A program made the position numbers and the translations under genes. Shown piece by piece: positions 54,049 through 63,282 of a stretch of 64,000 nucleotides of DNA (its first letter is position 1; each line of letters starts with the position of its first letter). Source of the stretch: Shouchella tritolerans. Lineage in GTDB: Bacteria > Bacillota > Bacilli > Bacillales > Bacillaceae_D. Where the stretch lies: the NCBI RefSeq assembly GCF_025770735.1, contig NZ_JAODPB010000004.1, positions 186,001 through 250,000 on the forward strand, written 5' to 3'. The notes beneath the pieces are model-generated. The model saw only the letters and a program-made list of their open reading frames with translations. It made no database searches and had not been told where the DNA came from.

Positions 54049-56094
54049 TTAATCGAGCTTGACTTCGTCGAAGGCGCCCGTTTTTTTCAAGTAATCATAG
54101 AGCAACCGGTACTCTGGATCTGTTTTTAGGACATTCGCTTTAAAAATACGGTCAGCATCTTGGCGTGCTGCTTCCAATGTCCGGTAATCGTGAACGACAT
54201 CAGCAAGTTTAAAATCAGGAAGACCGCTCTGTTTCGAGCCAAAAAAATCGCCTGGGCCCCGCAATTCTAAATCTCGTTCTGATAAAACGAAACCATCGCT
54301 TGTCTCTGTCATAATCCGCATCCGTTCTTTGCCAACTTCTGTCTTCGGTTGAGCAACCAAAATGCAATAGGATTTTTCATCGCCTCGTCCTACACGGCCC
54401 CGTAATTGATGAAGTTGGGCAAGACCAAATCGGTCGGCATCGTAAATGACCATAACGGTTGCATTCGGCACATTGACGCCAACTTCGACGACCGTTGTTG
54501 AAACTAAAATATGCAATTCATTGCGAGCAAAAGCAGCCATAACTTCCTCTTTTTCGGCAGCTTGTAAACGCCCGTGCATTAAGCCAACTTGCGCGTCTCC
54601 TTGGAAATGGGCAGTTAGCATGCTATGAAAATCAATTGCGTTTTGCACATCCAGCTTTTCTGATTCTTCAATCAGAGGGCAAATCACATACGCTTGGCGC
54701 CCTTTCTTGACTTCTTTACGCACAAATTCAAGCACGCGCTCCAACATCTCGTGCTGGACCCAGTACGTTTCAATTGGCTTTCTGCCAGCAGGCATTTCAT
54801 CAAGCACCGATACATCCATATCGCCAAAAACCGAAATCGCCAACGTTCGTGGAATAGGCGTGGCCGTCATAAACAATACATCTGGATGTTCGCCCTTGTC
54901 GCGAAGGATGCGGCGCTGTTCCACTCCAAAACGGTGCTGCTCATCGGTAATGACGAGGGAGAGCGCCGAAAAGACAACATCTTCCTGGATGAGGGCGTGT
55001 GTGCCGATGACAATATCCACTTCTCCTTTGGCGATTTGTTCAAGCAGTTCACGGCGTTTTTTGCCTTTGACACTGCCAACGAGCAATGCCGTTTTCAGAC
55101 CGAGTGGCGCAAACCACGCTTCAATCGTTGTTGCATGCTGTTCAGCGAGAATTTCAGTTGGCGCCATTAACGCACATTGACCGCCAGCTCCGACAACTCC
55201 GGCCATACACGCCGCCGCAACAGCTGTTTTTCCTGAGCCGACATCTCCTTGCAAAAGGCGGTTCATCCTTAACGGCGAGCGGATGTCTGACACAATATCA
55301 GCAATGGCACGCTGTTGGGCGCCTGTAAGGGGGAACGGCAGTAAGGAAGTAAATGCGGCAATATCACCATCCTTTACGTCAAGCTGCCCGCCGCCTTGCT
55401 GGTTCCGGATCGCTTCTTTAAAAGCGCGCATTTTCAATTGAAACAAAAGCAGCTCCTCATATACATAACGTCGCCTTGCCTGCTTCGTTGCTTCTCGATT
55501 AAGGGGATAGTGAAGATGGCGGAGCGCTTCGCCTTTGTCCATCAACTTATAGCGTTTACGGATGCTTTCAGGCAACGGGTCTTCAATTTGGCTACCGTAC
55601 GCAGAAAAGGCGGCAGCAATCCATTTTTGCAATGCCTTGCTTGTCACTTTGCCTGAGCTATGATAAACGGGTTCGAGGTTGCCCTCCCGTTCAACGGTTC
55701 CGAATTTTAATTCAGACCCTGTAATGGTCAATCGGTGCGCGTCCCATTTCCCTGTTACGGTTACGTCCATTCCAGGCTCAAGCTTGCTCTTTAAAAACGC
55801 ACGGTTAAAAAAGGTGGCTGTCACCAACACGCCATCCACTTCGATTCGAAACGTCAGCCGGTTTTTATTTTTGCCATAGTAGCGGACGCTCGCTTCATTT
55901 TGAATTTTGCCCGCCATCGTCACACGCTCATCATGGGCCGCTTCTGTAGGCCGTTTGAGCGCATAATCTTCGTAACGGAACGGAAAATATTCAAGCAAAT
56001 CGCCAACTGTAAAAATGCCCATTTTATTAAGCAATTTTCCACTTTCTTCACCAACGCCTTTTATGGCTGTTACATCAAGCGTGCCAATGCTCAT
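54049..56094 (-). CDS. recG: ATP-dependent DNA helicase RecG
   Basis: RecG reverses stalled forks and branch-migrates Holliday junctions. The 681-residue product has the N-terminal wedge (OB) domain and then helicase motifs LLQGDVGSGKTAVAAACMAG, MAPTEILAEQH, ITDEQHRFGVEQR and QLRGRVGRGDEKSYC. The start overlaps the sdaAA stop by 4 nt. Confidence 0.97.
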   Translation of the reverse strand: MSIGTLDVTAIKGVGEESGKLLNKMGIFTVGDLLEYFPFRYEDYALKRPTEAAHDERVTMAGKIQNEASVRYYGKNKNRLTFRIEVDGVLVTATFFNRAFLKSKLEPGMDVTVTGKWDAHRLTITGSELKFGTVEREGNLEPVYHSSGKVTSKALQKWIAAAFSAYGSQIEDPLPESIRKRYKLMDKGEALRHLHYPLNREATKQARRRYVYEELLLFQLKMRAFKEAIRNQQGGGQLDVKDGDIAAFTSLLPFPLTGAQQRAIADIVSDIRSPLRMNRLLQGDVGSGKTAVAAACMAGVVGAGGQCALMAPTEILAEQHATTIEAWFAPLGLKTALLVGSVKGKKRRELLEQIAKGEVDIVIGTHALIQEDVVFSALSLVITDEQHRFGVEQRRILRDKGEHPDVLFMTATPIPRTLAISVFGDMDVSVLDEMPAGRKPIETYWVQHEMLERVLEFVRKEVKKGRQAYVICPLIEESEKLDVQNAIDFHSMLTAHFQGDAQVGLMHGRLQAAEKEEVMAAFARNELHILVSTTVVEVGVNVPNATVMVIYDADRFGLAQLHQLRGRVGRGDEKSYCILVAQPKTEVGKERMRIMTETSDGFVLSERDLELRGPGDFFGSKQSGLPDFKLADVVHDYRTLEAARQDADRIFKANVLKTDPEYRLLYDYLKKTGAFDEVKLD

Positions 56095-56981
56095 TTCGTT
56101 TGTTTCGTTCTCCTACCAAAAATTTCGGCTTCGAGCTTACGGCCAGTTGGCGTTGCCGCAAGTCCGCCCTCTCCTGTCTCACGAAGCGCTTCTGGCATTG
56201 TTTGACCAATTTTATACATCGCATCAATGACTTCATCGCAAGGGATGCGGCTCTCGATACCAGCTAAAGCCATATCCGCTGCCGTGATTGCAAGGGAAGC
56301 GCCTGCAGCATTCCGCTTCACACATGGCACCTCGACTAAGCCGGCAACTGGATCGCACACCAAGCCGAGCATATTTTTTAAAGCAATTGCCATTGCATGG
56401 GCGCTTTGCCTAGGAGTGCCGCCTGCCAGTTCCACTAGCGCTGCTGCAGCCATGCCCGTTGCTGACCCTACTTCTGCCTGGCACCCGCCAGCAGCGCCGG
56501 AAATAGAAGCATTGTTTGCGACGACAAAGCCAAACGCGCCGCTCGTAAATAAAAAGTTAAGCTTTTGTTCTTCTGTAGGCTTCAGTTTGTGGGCGACACC
56601 AAACAACACACCAGGAACAACGCCAGCAGAACCTGCTGTCGGCGTCGCGCAAATCGTGCCCATTGCCGCGTTCACTTCATTGGTTGCCATTGCCCCCGCT
56701 ACAGCCAAAAGTGTCGTTTCACCGCCAATCATTGTCCCGTTTTTCACATAAGCAGCTAGCTTCTTGCCGTCACCGCCAGTAAGCCCAGAAACGGATACGA
56801 CGTCTTCATGGATCCCCCGCTCTACTGCTTGCTCCATAACGAGCAATTGCCCACGCATCTGTTCAATAATTTGGCGCCGCTCTCTACCGGTCACTTCGAT
56901 TTCTTGCGCGATCATCACTTCCGAGATGGGCATATTGGCCTGTTCCGCTTTCGTAACTAATTCTTCGACATTTTTAAACAA
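56091..56981 (-). CDS. sdaAA: L-serine dehydratase alpha subunit
   Basis: With SdaAB this iron-sulfur enzyme deaminates L-serine to pyruvate. The 296-residue product has the conserved cysteine-bearing loops (NAAMGTICATPTAGSAG, GAAGGCQAEVGSATGMAA, GLVCDPVAGLVEVPCVKRN). It follows sdaAB by 15 nt and overlaps recG. Confidence 0.96.
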   Translation of the reverse strand: MFKNVEELVTKAEQANMPISEVMIAQEIEVTGRERRQIIEQMRGQLLVMEQAVERGIHEDVVSVSGLTGGDGKKLAAYVKNGTMIGGETTLLAVAGAMATNEVNAAMGTICATPTAGSAGVVPGVLFGVAHKLKPTEEQKLNFLFTSGAFGFVVANNASISGAAGGCQAEVGSATGMAAAALVELAGGTPRQSAHAMAIALKNMLGLVCDPVAGLVEVPCVKRNAAGASLAITAADMALAGIESRIPCDEVIDAMYKIGQTMPEALRETGEGGLAATPTGRKLEAEIFGRRTKQTK

Positions 56982-56996
56982 ACGGATCCCCTCCCT

Positions 56997-57659
56997 TTAA
57001 TCGTGGATTTTCGAGACATGGGTAATGTGAGGGAGCCTTTCTAGTTCCAAAAGCAGCGCTTTATCGACATTTTGGTCGACTTCTATCACCATTAACGCGG
57101 TTTCCCCTTTTTCTTTGCGCGACACTTCCATATGCCCGATATTCAATTGATGTTTTGCGAGGAGGTTGCTAACTGCGGCAATCACGCCATAGCGGTCAAG
57201 ATGGGCAACCAATATAGCCGGATGGTTTCCTGATAAACGTAGTGCAAATCCATTTAACTCGACAATTTCAATTTTGCCTCCGCCAATCGAAACGCCGACA
57301 AGGTCTAAGCGTTTATCGCCTTTTGTCAGCTTGATCCGGCATGTATTAGGGTGGTGGACGACTGCTTCTTCTTCATGGAGATGAACCTCCAGTGCTGCTT
57401 CTTTTGCATGGTAGAAAGCATCGCGGATGCGCTCATCGTTCGTGTCGTAATCAAGCAAGCCACCTACAACGGCGACATCCGTCCCGTGCCCACGGTACGT
57501 TTTCGCAAAAGAACCGTAGAAATGTACATCTGCCCGTTCAGGGGCTTCAGCAAAAAGGGCACGCGCCACTTTGCCAATCCGTGCCGCTCCAGCGGTGTGA
57601 GAACTCGAAGGGCCAATCATAACAGGGCCGATAATATCAAAAACCGTCCGATATTTCAT
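56997..57659 (-). CDS. sdaAB: L-serine dehydratase beta subunit
   Basis: The ATG at 57659 (MKYRTVFDIIGPVMIGPSSS) behind GGAGGG gives 220 residues. The serine-binding GPSSSHTAGAARIGK segment and a C-terminal ACT domain (IAAVSNLLAKHQLNIGHMEV) are visible. The upstream frame extension is not coding. Confidence 0.95.
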   Translation of the reverse strand: MKYRTVFDIIGPVMIGPSSSHTAGAARIGKVARALFAEAPERADVHFYGSFAKTYRGHGTDVAVVGGLLDYDTNDERIRDAFYHAKEAALEVHLHEEEAVVHHPNTCRIKLTKGDKRLDLVGVSIGGGKIEIVELNGFALRLSGNHPAILVAHLDRYGVIAAVSNLLAKHQLNIGHMEVSRKEKGETALMVIEVDQNVDKALLLELERLPHITHVSKIHD

Positions 57660-57684
57660 TACCATCCCTCCATTTTTAAGGAAA

Positions 57685-57704
57685 AAGAAGACTGCCATCT
57701 TCTT
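57685..57704 (-). terminator. Weak terminator between degV and sdaAB
   Basis: A 7-bp hairpin AAGAAGA/TCTTCTT with a 6-nt loop is followed by TTTCC on the minus strand, 26 nt after the degV stop. It may only attenuate. Confidence 0.45.
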
Positions 57705-57729
57705 ATGGGGAATGGGCAGCCTTCGATTT

Positions 57730-58590
57730 TTACTTTTGCTCTGCTTCTGTCATTGACAGCGAAACCGTCCCAGGACCAACATGAGCGCCAATGACTGCGC
57801 CAATTTCTGTAATCGTCAGCGATTGTACTTGAAAACGGGCTTTCACCTCATTGGCCAACTCATTTGCAAGCGTCTCATTGACAGCGTGAGAAATGCCGAC
57901 ATGAACGTTCTTGTTTCCATATGCTTCTTCTAGCAATGCAAGCATTTTTGCGATTGCTTTTTTCTGCCCTCTTACTTTTTCTTTGGCATACACTTCGCCG
58001 TCCTCTGACAGGGAAAGAAGTGGTTTCATTTTTAACAACGTGCCGATAAGGGCAGACGCCTTGCCGATACGGCCATTCTTTTCCAAGAACTCCAGCGTGT
58101 CCACCAAGAAATAAACAGTCGTTTGTTCAAGAAGTTCTTCAAAGCGCTTTTGGCATTCTGCCAGTGTTGCCCCTTTTGCTGCCAGTTTTGCCACTTCCAC
58201 GACAATAATTCCGATCGCATACGAGGCGCGCTTGGAATCATATACATGAACATCAAGTTCTCCCTTAAGCGACTCTTTCGCAATTAGAGCAGCTTGTAGA
58301 GTTCCGCTCATTTTTGCCGAAAGATGGATCGACATAATTTCCTTGGCGCCATCCTGTGCCAGGCTACGATACAATTCTTCAAATTGGTTTGGCGATGGCT
58401 GAGACGTTTTCGGCATTTCGCTCGCTTGCTGCAACTTTTCATAAAATGCAGGCGGCGTCAACGTGACACCATCCTCGAATTGCTCATTGCCAAAATGAAC
58501 GTTAAGCGGAATAACGGTAATCCCATGTGCTTCCGCTAATTCCTTAGGAATGTCTGCCGTGCTGTCTGTGACAATTTTCACCTTCTCCAA
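57730..58590 (-). CDS. DegV family fatty-acid-binding protein (FakB type)
   Basis: DegV proteins bind a fatty acid and, as FakB, present it to the kinase FakA. The 286-residue product starts MEKVKIVTDSTADIPKELAE and contains TSQPSPNQFEELY and IHLSAKMSGTLQAALIA. The C-terminal HVGPGTVSL is typical. It lies 74 nt downstream of fakA, where B. subtilis has no degV gene, which favours a FakB role for this copy. Confidence 0.88.
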   Translation of the reverse strand: MEKVKIVTDSTADIPKELAEAHGITVIPLNVHFGNEQFEDGVTLTPPAFYEKLQQASEMPKTSQPSPNQFEELYRSLAQDGAKEIMSIHLSAKMSGTLQAALIAKESLKGELDVHVYDSKRASYAIGIIVVEVAKLAAKGATLAECQKRFEELLEQTTVYFLVDTLEFLEKNGRIGKASALIGTLLKMKPLLSLSEDGEVYAKEKVRGQKKAIAKMLALLEEAYGNKNVHVGISHAVNETLANELANEVKARFQVQSLTITEIGAVIGAHVGPGTVSLSMTEAEQK

Positions 58591-58663
58591 ACGATCCCCT
58601 CCCCGTTATCGTCCATGCTCCTTATGCCCTTCCATACATGTTCTCGTCCCTTATGAAGACGGA

Positions 58664-60337
58664 TCATTCGACTGAAAAAATGTACGAGTACAACGGCTGT
58701 CCGCCCTCAACAATATCGACTTCCATGTCGGCATGGCGTTCATTGACGTAAGCTTCAATTTGACTTGTATCTTCTGCGGTAGCATCTTCGCCCGTTATAA
58801 TGGTCAACACTTCTGCTTCCTCATCAATCATTTCATCAAGGAGCTTTTTCGCCACGTCTTGTTTACGAGGGCCACAAGCAATGATTTTTTTGTCGGCTAT
58901 CCCCATAAAATCGCCCTTGTTGATCGTCTGATTATCCATTTGCGTATCCCTGACTGCGTACGTTAACTCGCCCGTTTTTACTTCCTTTATTGCCTCGGCC
59001 ATTGCTGCGGCGTTGTCTTGTAAACTGTTTGATGGATTAAATGCGAGCAACGCTGCTAAACCTTGGGGAACCGTTTTCGTCGCCACGACTTCAGCGTCCG
59101 CTTCGCTTACTTCTGCAGCCTGTTTGGCAGCCATGACGATATTGCCGTTGTTTGGCAAAATAATGACTTGTTTGGCATTGGCTTTTTGAATAGCTTGGAC
59201 AATGTCTTCTGTGCTTGGGTTCATCGTCTGCCCGCCAGCAATGACTTGGTCAGCGCCAAGGCCCTTAAACAATTTCTCAATCCCTGAACCCATCGCGACC
59301 GTCACAATCGCAAACTCTGCTTTCGGCCGTGCCGTTGCTGGGGCATGCCTATTGTCGCTGTCGTTTGTAAGGCGTGCGTGCTGCTCGCGCATATTTTCAA
59401 TTTTCACTTGCATGAGCGGCCCATACGCTTGCGCCTCTGTCAACACTTCGCCTGGATATTCCGCATGGATGTGCACTTTTAATAAATCGTCATCTGATAC
59501 AACAAGAAGGGAATCACCGTACTCACTTAATTTTTCTCGAAAAGCTTCTTCATGAAATGGCTGCTTTTCCAGTTTTTCACGGTCAAAACGCACCATCAAC
59601 TCCGTGCAATAGCCGAATTCAATAGCGCCCGTTTCCATATGAGACTGGGCATTTTGCGCATGGAAGTGCTCTGCATTAATCAAATCGCCTATATTTGGCT
59701 CTGCCAACAAGCTTGGTTTCCGCTCGCCTGTAAGCGCTTGTAGAAAGCCAGCATAAATATAAACAAGCCCTTGCCCGCCTGAATCGACAACGCCAACCTC
59801 TTTTAAGACAGGAAGCAAGTCCGGCGTGCTTGCTAGGGAGCGCTCCGCCGCTTTGATAATTGTTGTTAAAAACGACGTAAAGTCTGTCTCTTTTTTCGCT
59901 GCCTGCTCGGCTGCTTTGGCGGTGTCTTTTGCTACAGTCAAAATCGTCCCTTCGACCGGCTTCATCACCGCTTTATAAGCAGTGGCAACGCCCGCTTGCA
60001 ATGCTTTTGCAAATTGCTCAGTCGTCAATTCGCTGTGACGTTCTACCGCCTTGGAAAAACCTCTGAACAATTGCGATAAAATGACGCCTGAGTTCCCTCG
60101 CGCGCCCATTAAAAGCCCTTTCGCAAAAGCACTAGCAACTTCACCCACGTCCCCTTGCTGGGACTTCTGGATTTCTTTGACGCCAGAAGTAATCGTCAAA
60201 TTCATGTTTGTTCCCGTATCCCCGTCTGGAACCGGAAATACGTTAAGCGAATCAACAACATCCGCTTTGTTCGCTAGCTCGCTTGCCCCCTCTATAAACA
60301 TATGGGCAAGCGTCTCGCCATTCAATTTCTTGCTCAC
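58664..60337 (-). CDS. fakA: Fatty acid kinase FakA (YloV)
   Basis: FakA phosphorylates FakB-bound fatty acids. A GTG at 60337 behind AAGGGGG gives 557 residues. The N-terminal DhaL-type kinase domain has NVFPVPDGDTGTNMNLT and MGARGNSGVILSQLFRG. The C-terminal DegV-like half ends with QPLYSYIFSVE. It follows yloU by 22 nt. Confidence 0.95.
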   Translation of the reverse strand: MSKKLNGETLAHMFIEGASELANKADVVDSLNVFPVPDGDTGTNMNLTITSGVKEIQKSQQGDVGEVASAFAKGLLMGARGNSGVILSQLFRGFSKAVERHSELTTEQFAKALQAGVATAYKAVMKPVEGTILTVAKDTAKAAEQAAKKETDFTSFLTTIIKAAERSLASTPDLLPVLKEVGVVDSGGQGLVYIYAGFLQALTGERKPSLLAEPNIGDLINAEHFHAQNAQSHMETGAIEFGYCTELMVRFDREKLEKQPFHEEAFREKLSEYGDSLLVVSDDDLLKVHIHAEYPGEVLTEAQAYGPLMQVKIENMREQHARLTNDSDNRHAPATARPKAEFAIVTVAMGSGIEKLFKGLGADQVIAGGQTMNPSTEDIVQAIQKANAKQVIILPNNGNIVMAAKQAAEVSEADAEVVATKTVPQGLAALLAFNPSNSLQDNAAAMAEAIKEVKTGELTYAVRDTQMDNQTINKGDFMGIADKKIIACGPRKQDVAKKLLDEMIDEEAEVLTIITGEDATAEDTSQIEAYVNERHADMEVDIVEGGQPLYSYIFSVE

Positions 60338-60359
60338 TTTGTCTTCCCCCTTCTGGATC

Positions 60360-60722
60360 CTAAGGATTCGCGACGCGAACCCCTTGCACAAAAATGTTCA
60401 CCGATTCCACTTCAAGCCCAAGCATTTTCTCTAAATCGTATTTCACTTTTGTTTGGACCATATGGGCGACTTCCGAAATTTTTGTGCCATAACTTACGAT
60501 AATGTACATATCAATGTGGAGTTCTTCCCCTTCTTCACGGGTAATAACGCCCCGACGGAAGTTTTCTTTTCCTAACAGCTCCGCTAATCCGTCTTTAAAG
60601 TGTTTTTGTGAGGCCATGCCGACAATGCCGTAGCAATCAATCGCTGCGCCTCCTGCAATCGTTGCAACCACATCTTGTGACACATCGACTGTACCAAGCT
60701 CCGTTTTCATTTCAATTGTCAT
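60360..60722 (-). CDS. yloU: Asp23/Gls24 family protein YloU
   Basis: This 120-residue Asp23-family protein starts at ATG 60722 behind GGAGGC. It contains [20 protein letters not shown] and [19 protein letters not shown]. Asp23 proteins are linked to membrane or envelope stress; the adjacency to fakA is conserved in Bacillus. Confidence 0.93.
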   Translation of the reverse strand: MTIEMKTELGTVDVSQDVVATIAGGAAIDCYGIVGMASQKHFKDGLAELLGKENFRRGVITREEGEELHIDMYIIVSYGTKISEVAHMVQTKVKYDLEKMLGLEVESVNIFVQGVRVANP

Positions 60723-60830
60723 TGCTCTGCCTCCTTCAATTAGTAACCATACGTATCGCCATTTTACTATATCGCCTTCCATTTTAAAAGCTTTTGATTT
60801 GCGTCAAGCCTTTTTACTTGTCTTTTTTTA

Positions 60831-60859
60831 TTGCGTTATGGAAAGGCCTATGCTAAGAT
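60831..60859 (+). promoter_or_regulatory. Sigma-A promoter of rpmB
   Basis: TTGCGT-17-TAAGAT with an extended TGC before the -10 lies on the plus strand, 57 nt before the rpmB start. Confidence 0.75.
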
Positions 60860-60915
60860 GTTTGAGTAACGTTGACTACGTGTTTTTGTCGAGATTGTTA
60901 AGGAGGTGGCACTAC

Positions 60916-61104
60916 ATGGCTCGTGAATGCTATATAACCGGTCGTAAAGCGCGTTCTGGGAATAAGCGCTCTCATGCAATGAATAAATCAAAGCGTCGCT
61001 TTGGTGCAAACGTACAGAAAGTTCGTATCTTGGTAGACGGAAAGCCGAAGCGTGTATATGTTTCGGCGCGCGCCCTTAAATCAGGAAAAGTAGAACGCGT
61101 ATAA
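60916..61104 (+). CDS. rpmB: 50S ribosomal protein L28
   Basis: The 62-residue L28 starts at ATG 60916 behind AAGGAGGTGG ([20 protein letters not shown]). It is basic throughout and complete ([14 protein letters not shown] at the end). It is one of only two intact plus-strand genes, as in B. subtilis, and has its own promoter and terminator. Confidence 0.97.
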   Translation: MARECYITGRKARSGNKRSHAMNKSKRRFGANVQKVRILVDGKPKRVYVSARALKSGKVERV

Positions 61105-61110
61105 ATACGC

Positions 61111-61141
61111 AAAAAACACCGCAGTTGCTGCGGTGTTTTTT
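61111..61141 (+). terminator. Terminator after rpmB
   Basis: AAAAAACACCGCA-GTTGC-TGCGGTGTTTTTT forms a near-perfect stem-loop with a T tract, 6 nt after the rpmB stop. It is symmetric and may act on both strands. Confidence 0.92.
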
Positions 61142-61274
61142 ACAGCTTTGTTAGTTGTTCGAGTTCGCTATTCATTCGCGCTTAAACCAGCCAATTTCTC
61201 CTCTCTTAATTCTCAGAAATATTGCACGTAAGTAAATTCACATCTAGCCTTATTTAAATCTGTTTATAACAAGC

Positions 61275-62203
61275 CTAAGAAATAACGGGGATAGTATTTT
61301 CTATCCTGTCCCTCATATTGTCTAAGGAATTCCTAATAGTTGAATGAACTTCAGCTGATTTTAATGTATGTCGAAAAAATAAAAAAGAATACAATCGCCT
61401 ATACTCTAAGAAAAACGGAATCCATTTTAATTGTTCTTTTGAGAAAGTAGACTTTTCACGATAACCTTCAAGAAAATGACTGATAAAATAATGATAAAAT
61501 TCGAGAGTAGATTCCCTTTTTCGCCGATATTCTTCTAGTGCATGAAATATTGAGATAGAAAAATCATACGCATACCTGCTTTTTCGAACATCTCCAAAGT
61601 CTAACACATACATATTATTTTTACTTAACAATAGATTTCGAATATGTAAGTCGTGATGTACTACACCATAAACATCATTGCTCGTAGGTATTGTAGCAAG
61701 CCTGTCCACAAACGTTATCCATTTGTCTTCAATCATTTGACCAGAACCTTCAAAGAAACGATCAAAATCTATATCATGATTCCACTCTAGAAAATGTCTA
61801 CTATTGTTATTTGCATGGTTTTTTGCTATTTCATGCATATGCCCTAACGTCCGCCCCCACTGCTTAATAAGAGAAGCGTCCTCATAATTAGACAAAATAC
61901 TCCCTTCAACCCGGGAAAATGCCAATATATAATAACTTTTATTGCCCTCCTGAACAAATTCATAAGTGTTCTTATTCCTTGATTGAATCAGCTCTGGAGT
62001 ATATACTCCGTGTTTGGACATTAACTGAATAATCTCTTGTTCGCTTAACAAGCTTTGTTCTTTGTGCTTTTCCGTATCCAAGAACTTAATTACAACATCT
62101 TTGTCTTTACTAAATAAACGTTATCATCGAACCCTCCAAGGAACTCAAGATCAAGGTTTAGTCCGTATAGCCTTTTTGCATGCTCTATAACATTTTTATC
62201 CAT
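61275..62203 (-). pseudogene. Frameshifted aminoglycoside-phosphotransferase-like gene
   Basis: The N-terminal frame starts at ATG 62203 (GGGAGG at good spacing) and reads MDKNVIEHAKRLYGLNL, then FLGGFDDNVYL, and stops at 62090. The second frame continues FSKDKDVVIKFLDTEKHK without a gap. Removing one frameshift near 62105-62118 restores a protein of about 308 residues. The kinase-like core has VVHHDLHIRNLLLSKN (catalytic Asp) and VLDFGDVRKS. This is an APH/choline-kinase-like fold; the substrate is unknown. A sequencing error is also possible. Confidence 0.8.
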
Positions 62204-62234
62204 TATAACCTCCCAAAATAGATATACAAAAATT

Positions 62235-62276
62235 GACCTCCAAACTAGAGAAGATTTTTCTCTACCTTTGGAGGTC
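62235..62276 (-). terminator. Terminator-like long hairpin after spoVM
   Basis: GACCTCCAAA pairs with TTTGGAGGTC, and inside it TAGAGAA pairs with TTCTCTA, around a short loop. On the minus strand AATTTTTG follows. It separates spoVM from the phosphotransferase-like gene, whose ATG is only about 30 nt further on. Confidence 0.75.
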
Positions 62277-62303
62277 GGGTTCTAGCGGTGGTGTTTTTTT
62301 ATC

Positions 62304-62384
62304 TTATTCTTTTTTAAATGAGCCAAGCATTGCTCGAACAAATCCTCCTAAAAACTTCGGCAGCTTGATCGTATAAAATTTCAT
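62304..62384 (-). CDS. spoVM: Stage V sporulation protein SpoVM
   Basis: This is a 26-codon gene for the amphipathic peptide that marks the forespore membrane and anchors SpoIVA. The sequence begins MKFYTIKLPKFLGGFVRAM, including Pro9, and differs from B. subtilis at only a few positions (I to F at 15, and the last residues KKE for RKD). GAGGAGGAG provides a strong ribosome-binding site. Its presence shows that the organism sporulates. Confidence 0.97.
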   Translation of the reverse strand: MKFYTIKLPKFLGGFVRAMLGSFKKE

Positions 62385-62396
62385 TGCTCCTCCTCC

Positions 62397-62510
62397 TCAA
62401 GCACTGGCAATCAGGCACGCCTGAACAATAAATTTTGCGAGCACACGCCAAACCGAGATTTGCCCTTCATTTGAATGAGTCAGCAGCCTGATTTGCCGCT
62501 CTCCTTTCAT
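62397..62510 (-). CDS. Possible small ORF directly upstream of spoVM
   Basis: A 37-codon frame (MKGERQIRLLTHSNEGQISV, then a hydrophobic end AKFIVQACLIASA) ends with TGA inside the spoVM ribosome-binding region. The frame stays open upstream for 19 more codons, but no Shine-Dalgarno is apparent for any start. In B. subtilis thiN lies here. I do not recognise the product, and it may be chance. Confidence 0.2.
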   Translation of the reverse strand: MKGERQIRLLTHSNEGQISVWRVLAKFIVQACLIASA

Positions 62511-62633
62511 GAGGTCAAACGCCTTCTTGACGTGTCCACCCGTAGTTATTATTAGACTATGCAGCAAGAGGAAAAATCAGACCTGTTTTCCTAGGCGTCA
62601 CAAGGGTTTTAACATGAGGGTGATTCGCTGCGT

Positions 62634-63281
62634 TTACTGCCCGCGGATTTGCGCAATCGCTTTTGCTAAATCGGCTTCCTTGAACACCGCCGACCCAGCA
62701 ACGAGAATCGTCGCTCCTGCTTGGACACATTGTTGTGCTGTCGTCGGGTTGATGCCGCCGTCTACTTGAATGTCCACTGGAAGTTGACGTTCATCAATCA
62801 TGGCACGGAGCTTTTTAATATTGGCAAGCGCCCCTGGAATAAACGATTGTCCACCAAAACCGGGATTGACAGTCATTTGCAGCACATAATCGACATCTGC
62901 AAGCACAGGCTCAGCCGCATAAGCAGGAGTACCAGGATTCAAAACAATGCCCGCTTTCATGCCTGCTTCTTTTATAGCGGCAACCGTCCGGTGCAAATGG
63001 GCTCCCGCTTCGACATGGACACTGAGGCAATCGGCGCCTGCTTGCTGAAAAAACGCAATTTGTTTTTCAGGCTGCTCGACCATTAAATGGACGTCTAATG
63101 GAAGATCTGTATAAGGGCGGATCGCTTCCACCATTTGGTGTCCAAATGTAATTGGCGGCACAAATTTCCCGTCCATCACATCGACATGAATCCAGTCTGC
63201 GCCTGCATCGTCACAAGCTTGGACCGTCTCCCCCATTCTTGAAAAATCACCCGCTAAAATCGAAGGCGCTACTTTGATCAT
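62634..63281 (-). CDS. rpe: Ribulose-phosphate 3-epimerase
   Basis: Rpe interconverts ribulose-5-P and xylulose-5-P in the pentose phosphate pathway. The ATG at 63281 behind AAAGGAG gives 215 residues (MIKVAPSILAGDFSRMGETV). Metal and substrate motifs WIHVDVMDGKFVPPITFG, LDVHLMVEQPE and MTVNPGFGGQSF are present. It follows rsgA by 1 nt. Confidence 0.97.
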   Translation of the reverse strand: MIKVAPSILAGDFSRMGETVQACDDAGADWIHVDVMDGKFVPPITFGHQMVEAIRPYTDLPLDVHLMVEQPEKQIAFFQQAGADCLSVHVEAGAHLHRTVAAIKEAGMKAGIVLNPGTPAYAAEPVLADVDYVLQMTVNPGFGGQSFIPGALANIKKLRAMIDERQLPVDIQVDGGINPTTAQQCVQAGATILVAGSAVFKEADLAKAIAQIRGQ

Positions 63282-63282
63282 G

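Noticed and set aside
60799-60915. N-terminal extension of L28
   Set aside because: The upstream part contains the promoter and the ribosome-binding site AAGGAGGTGG. L28 starts at 60916.
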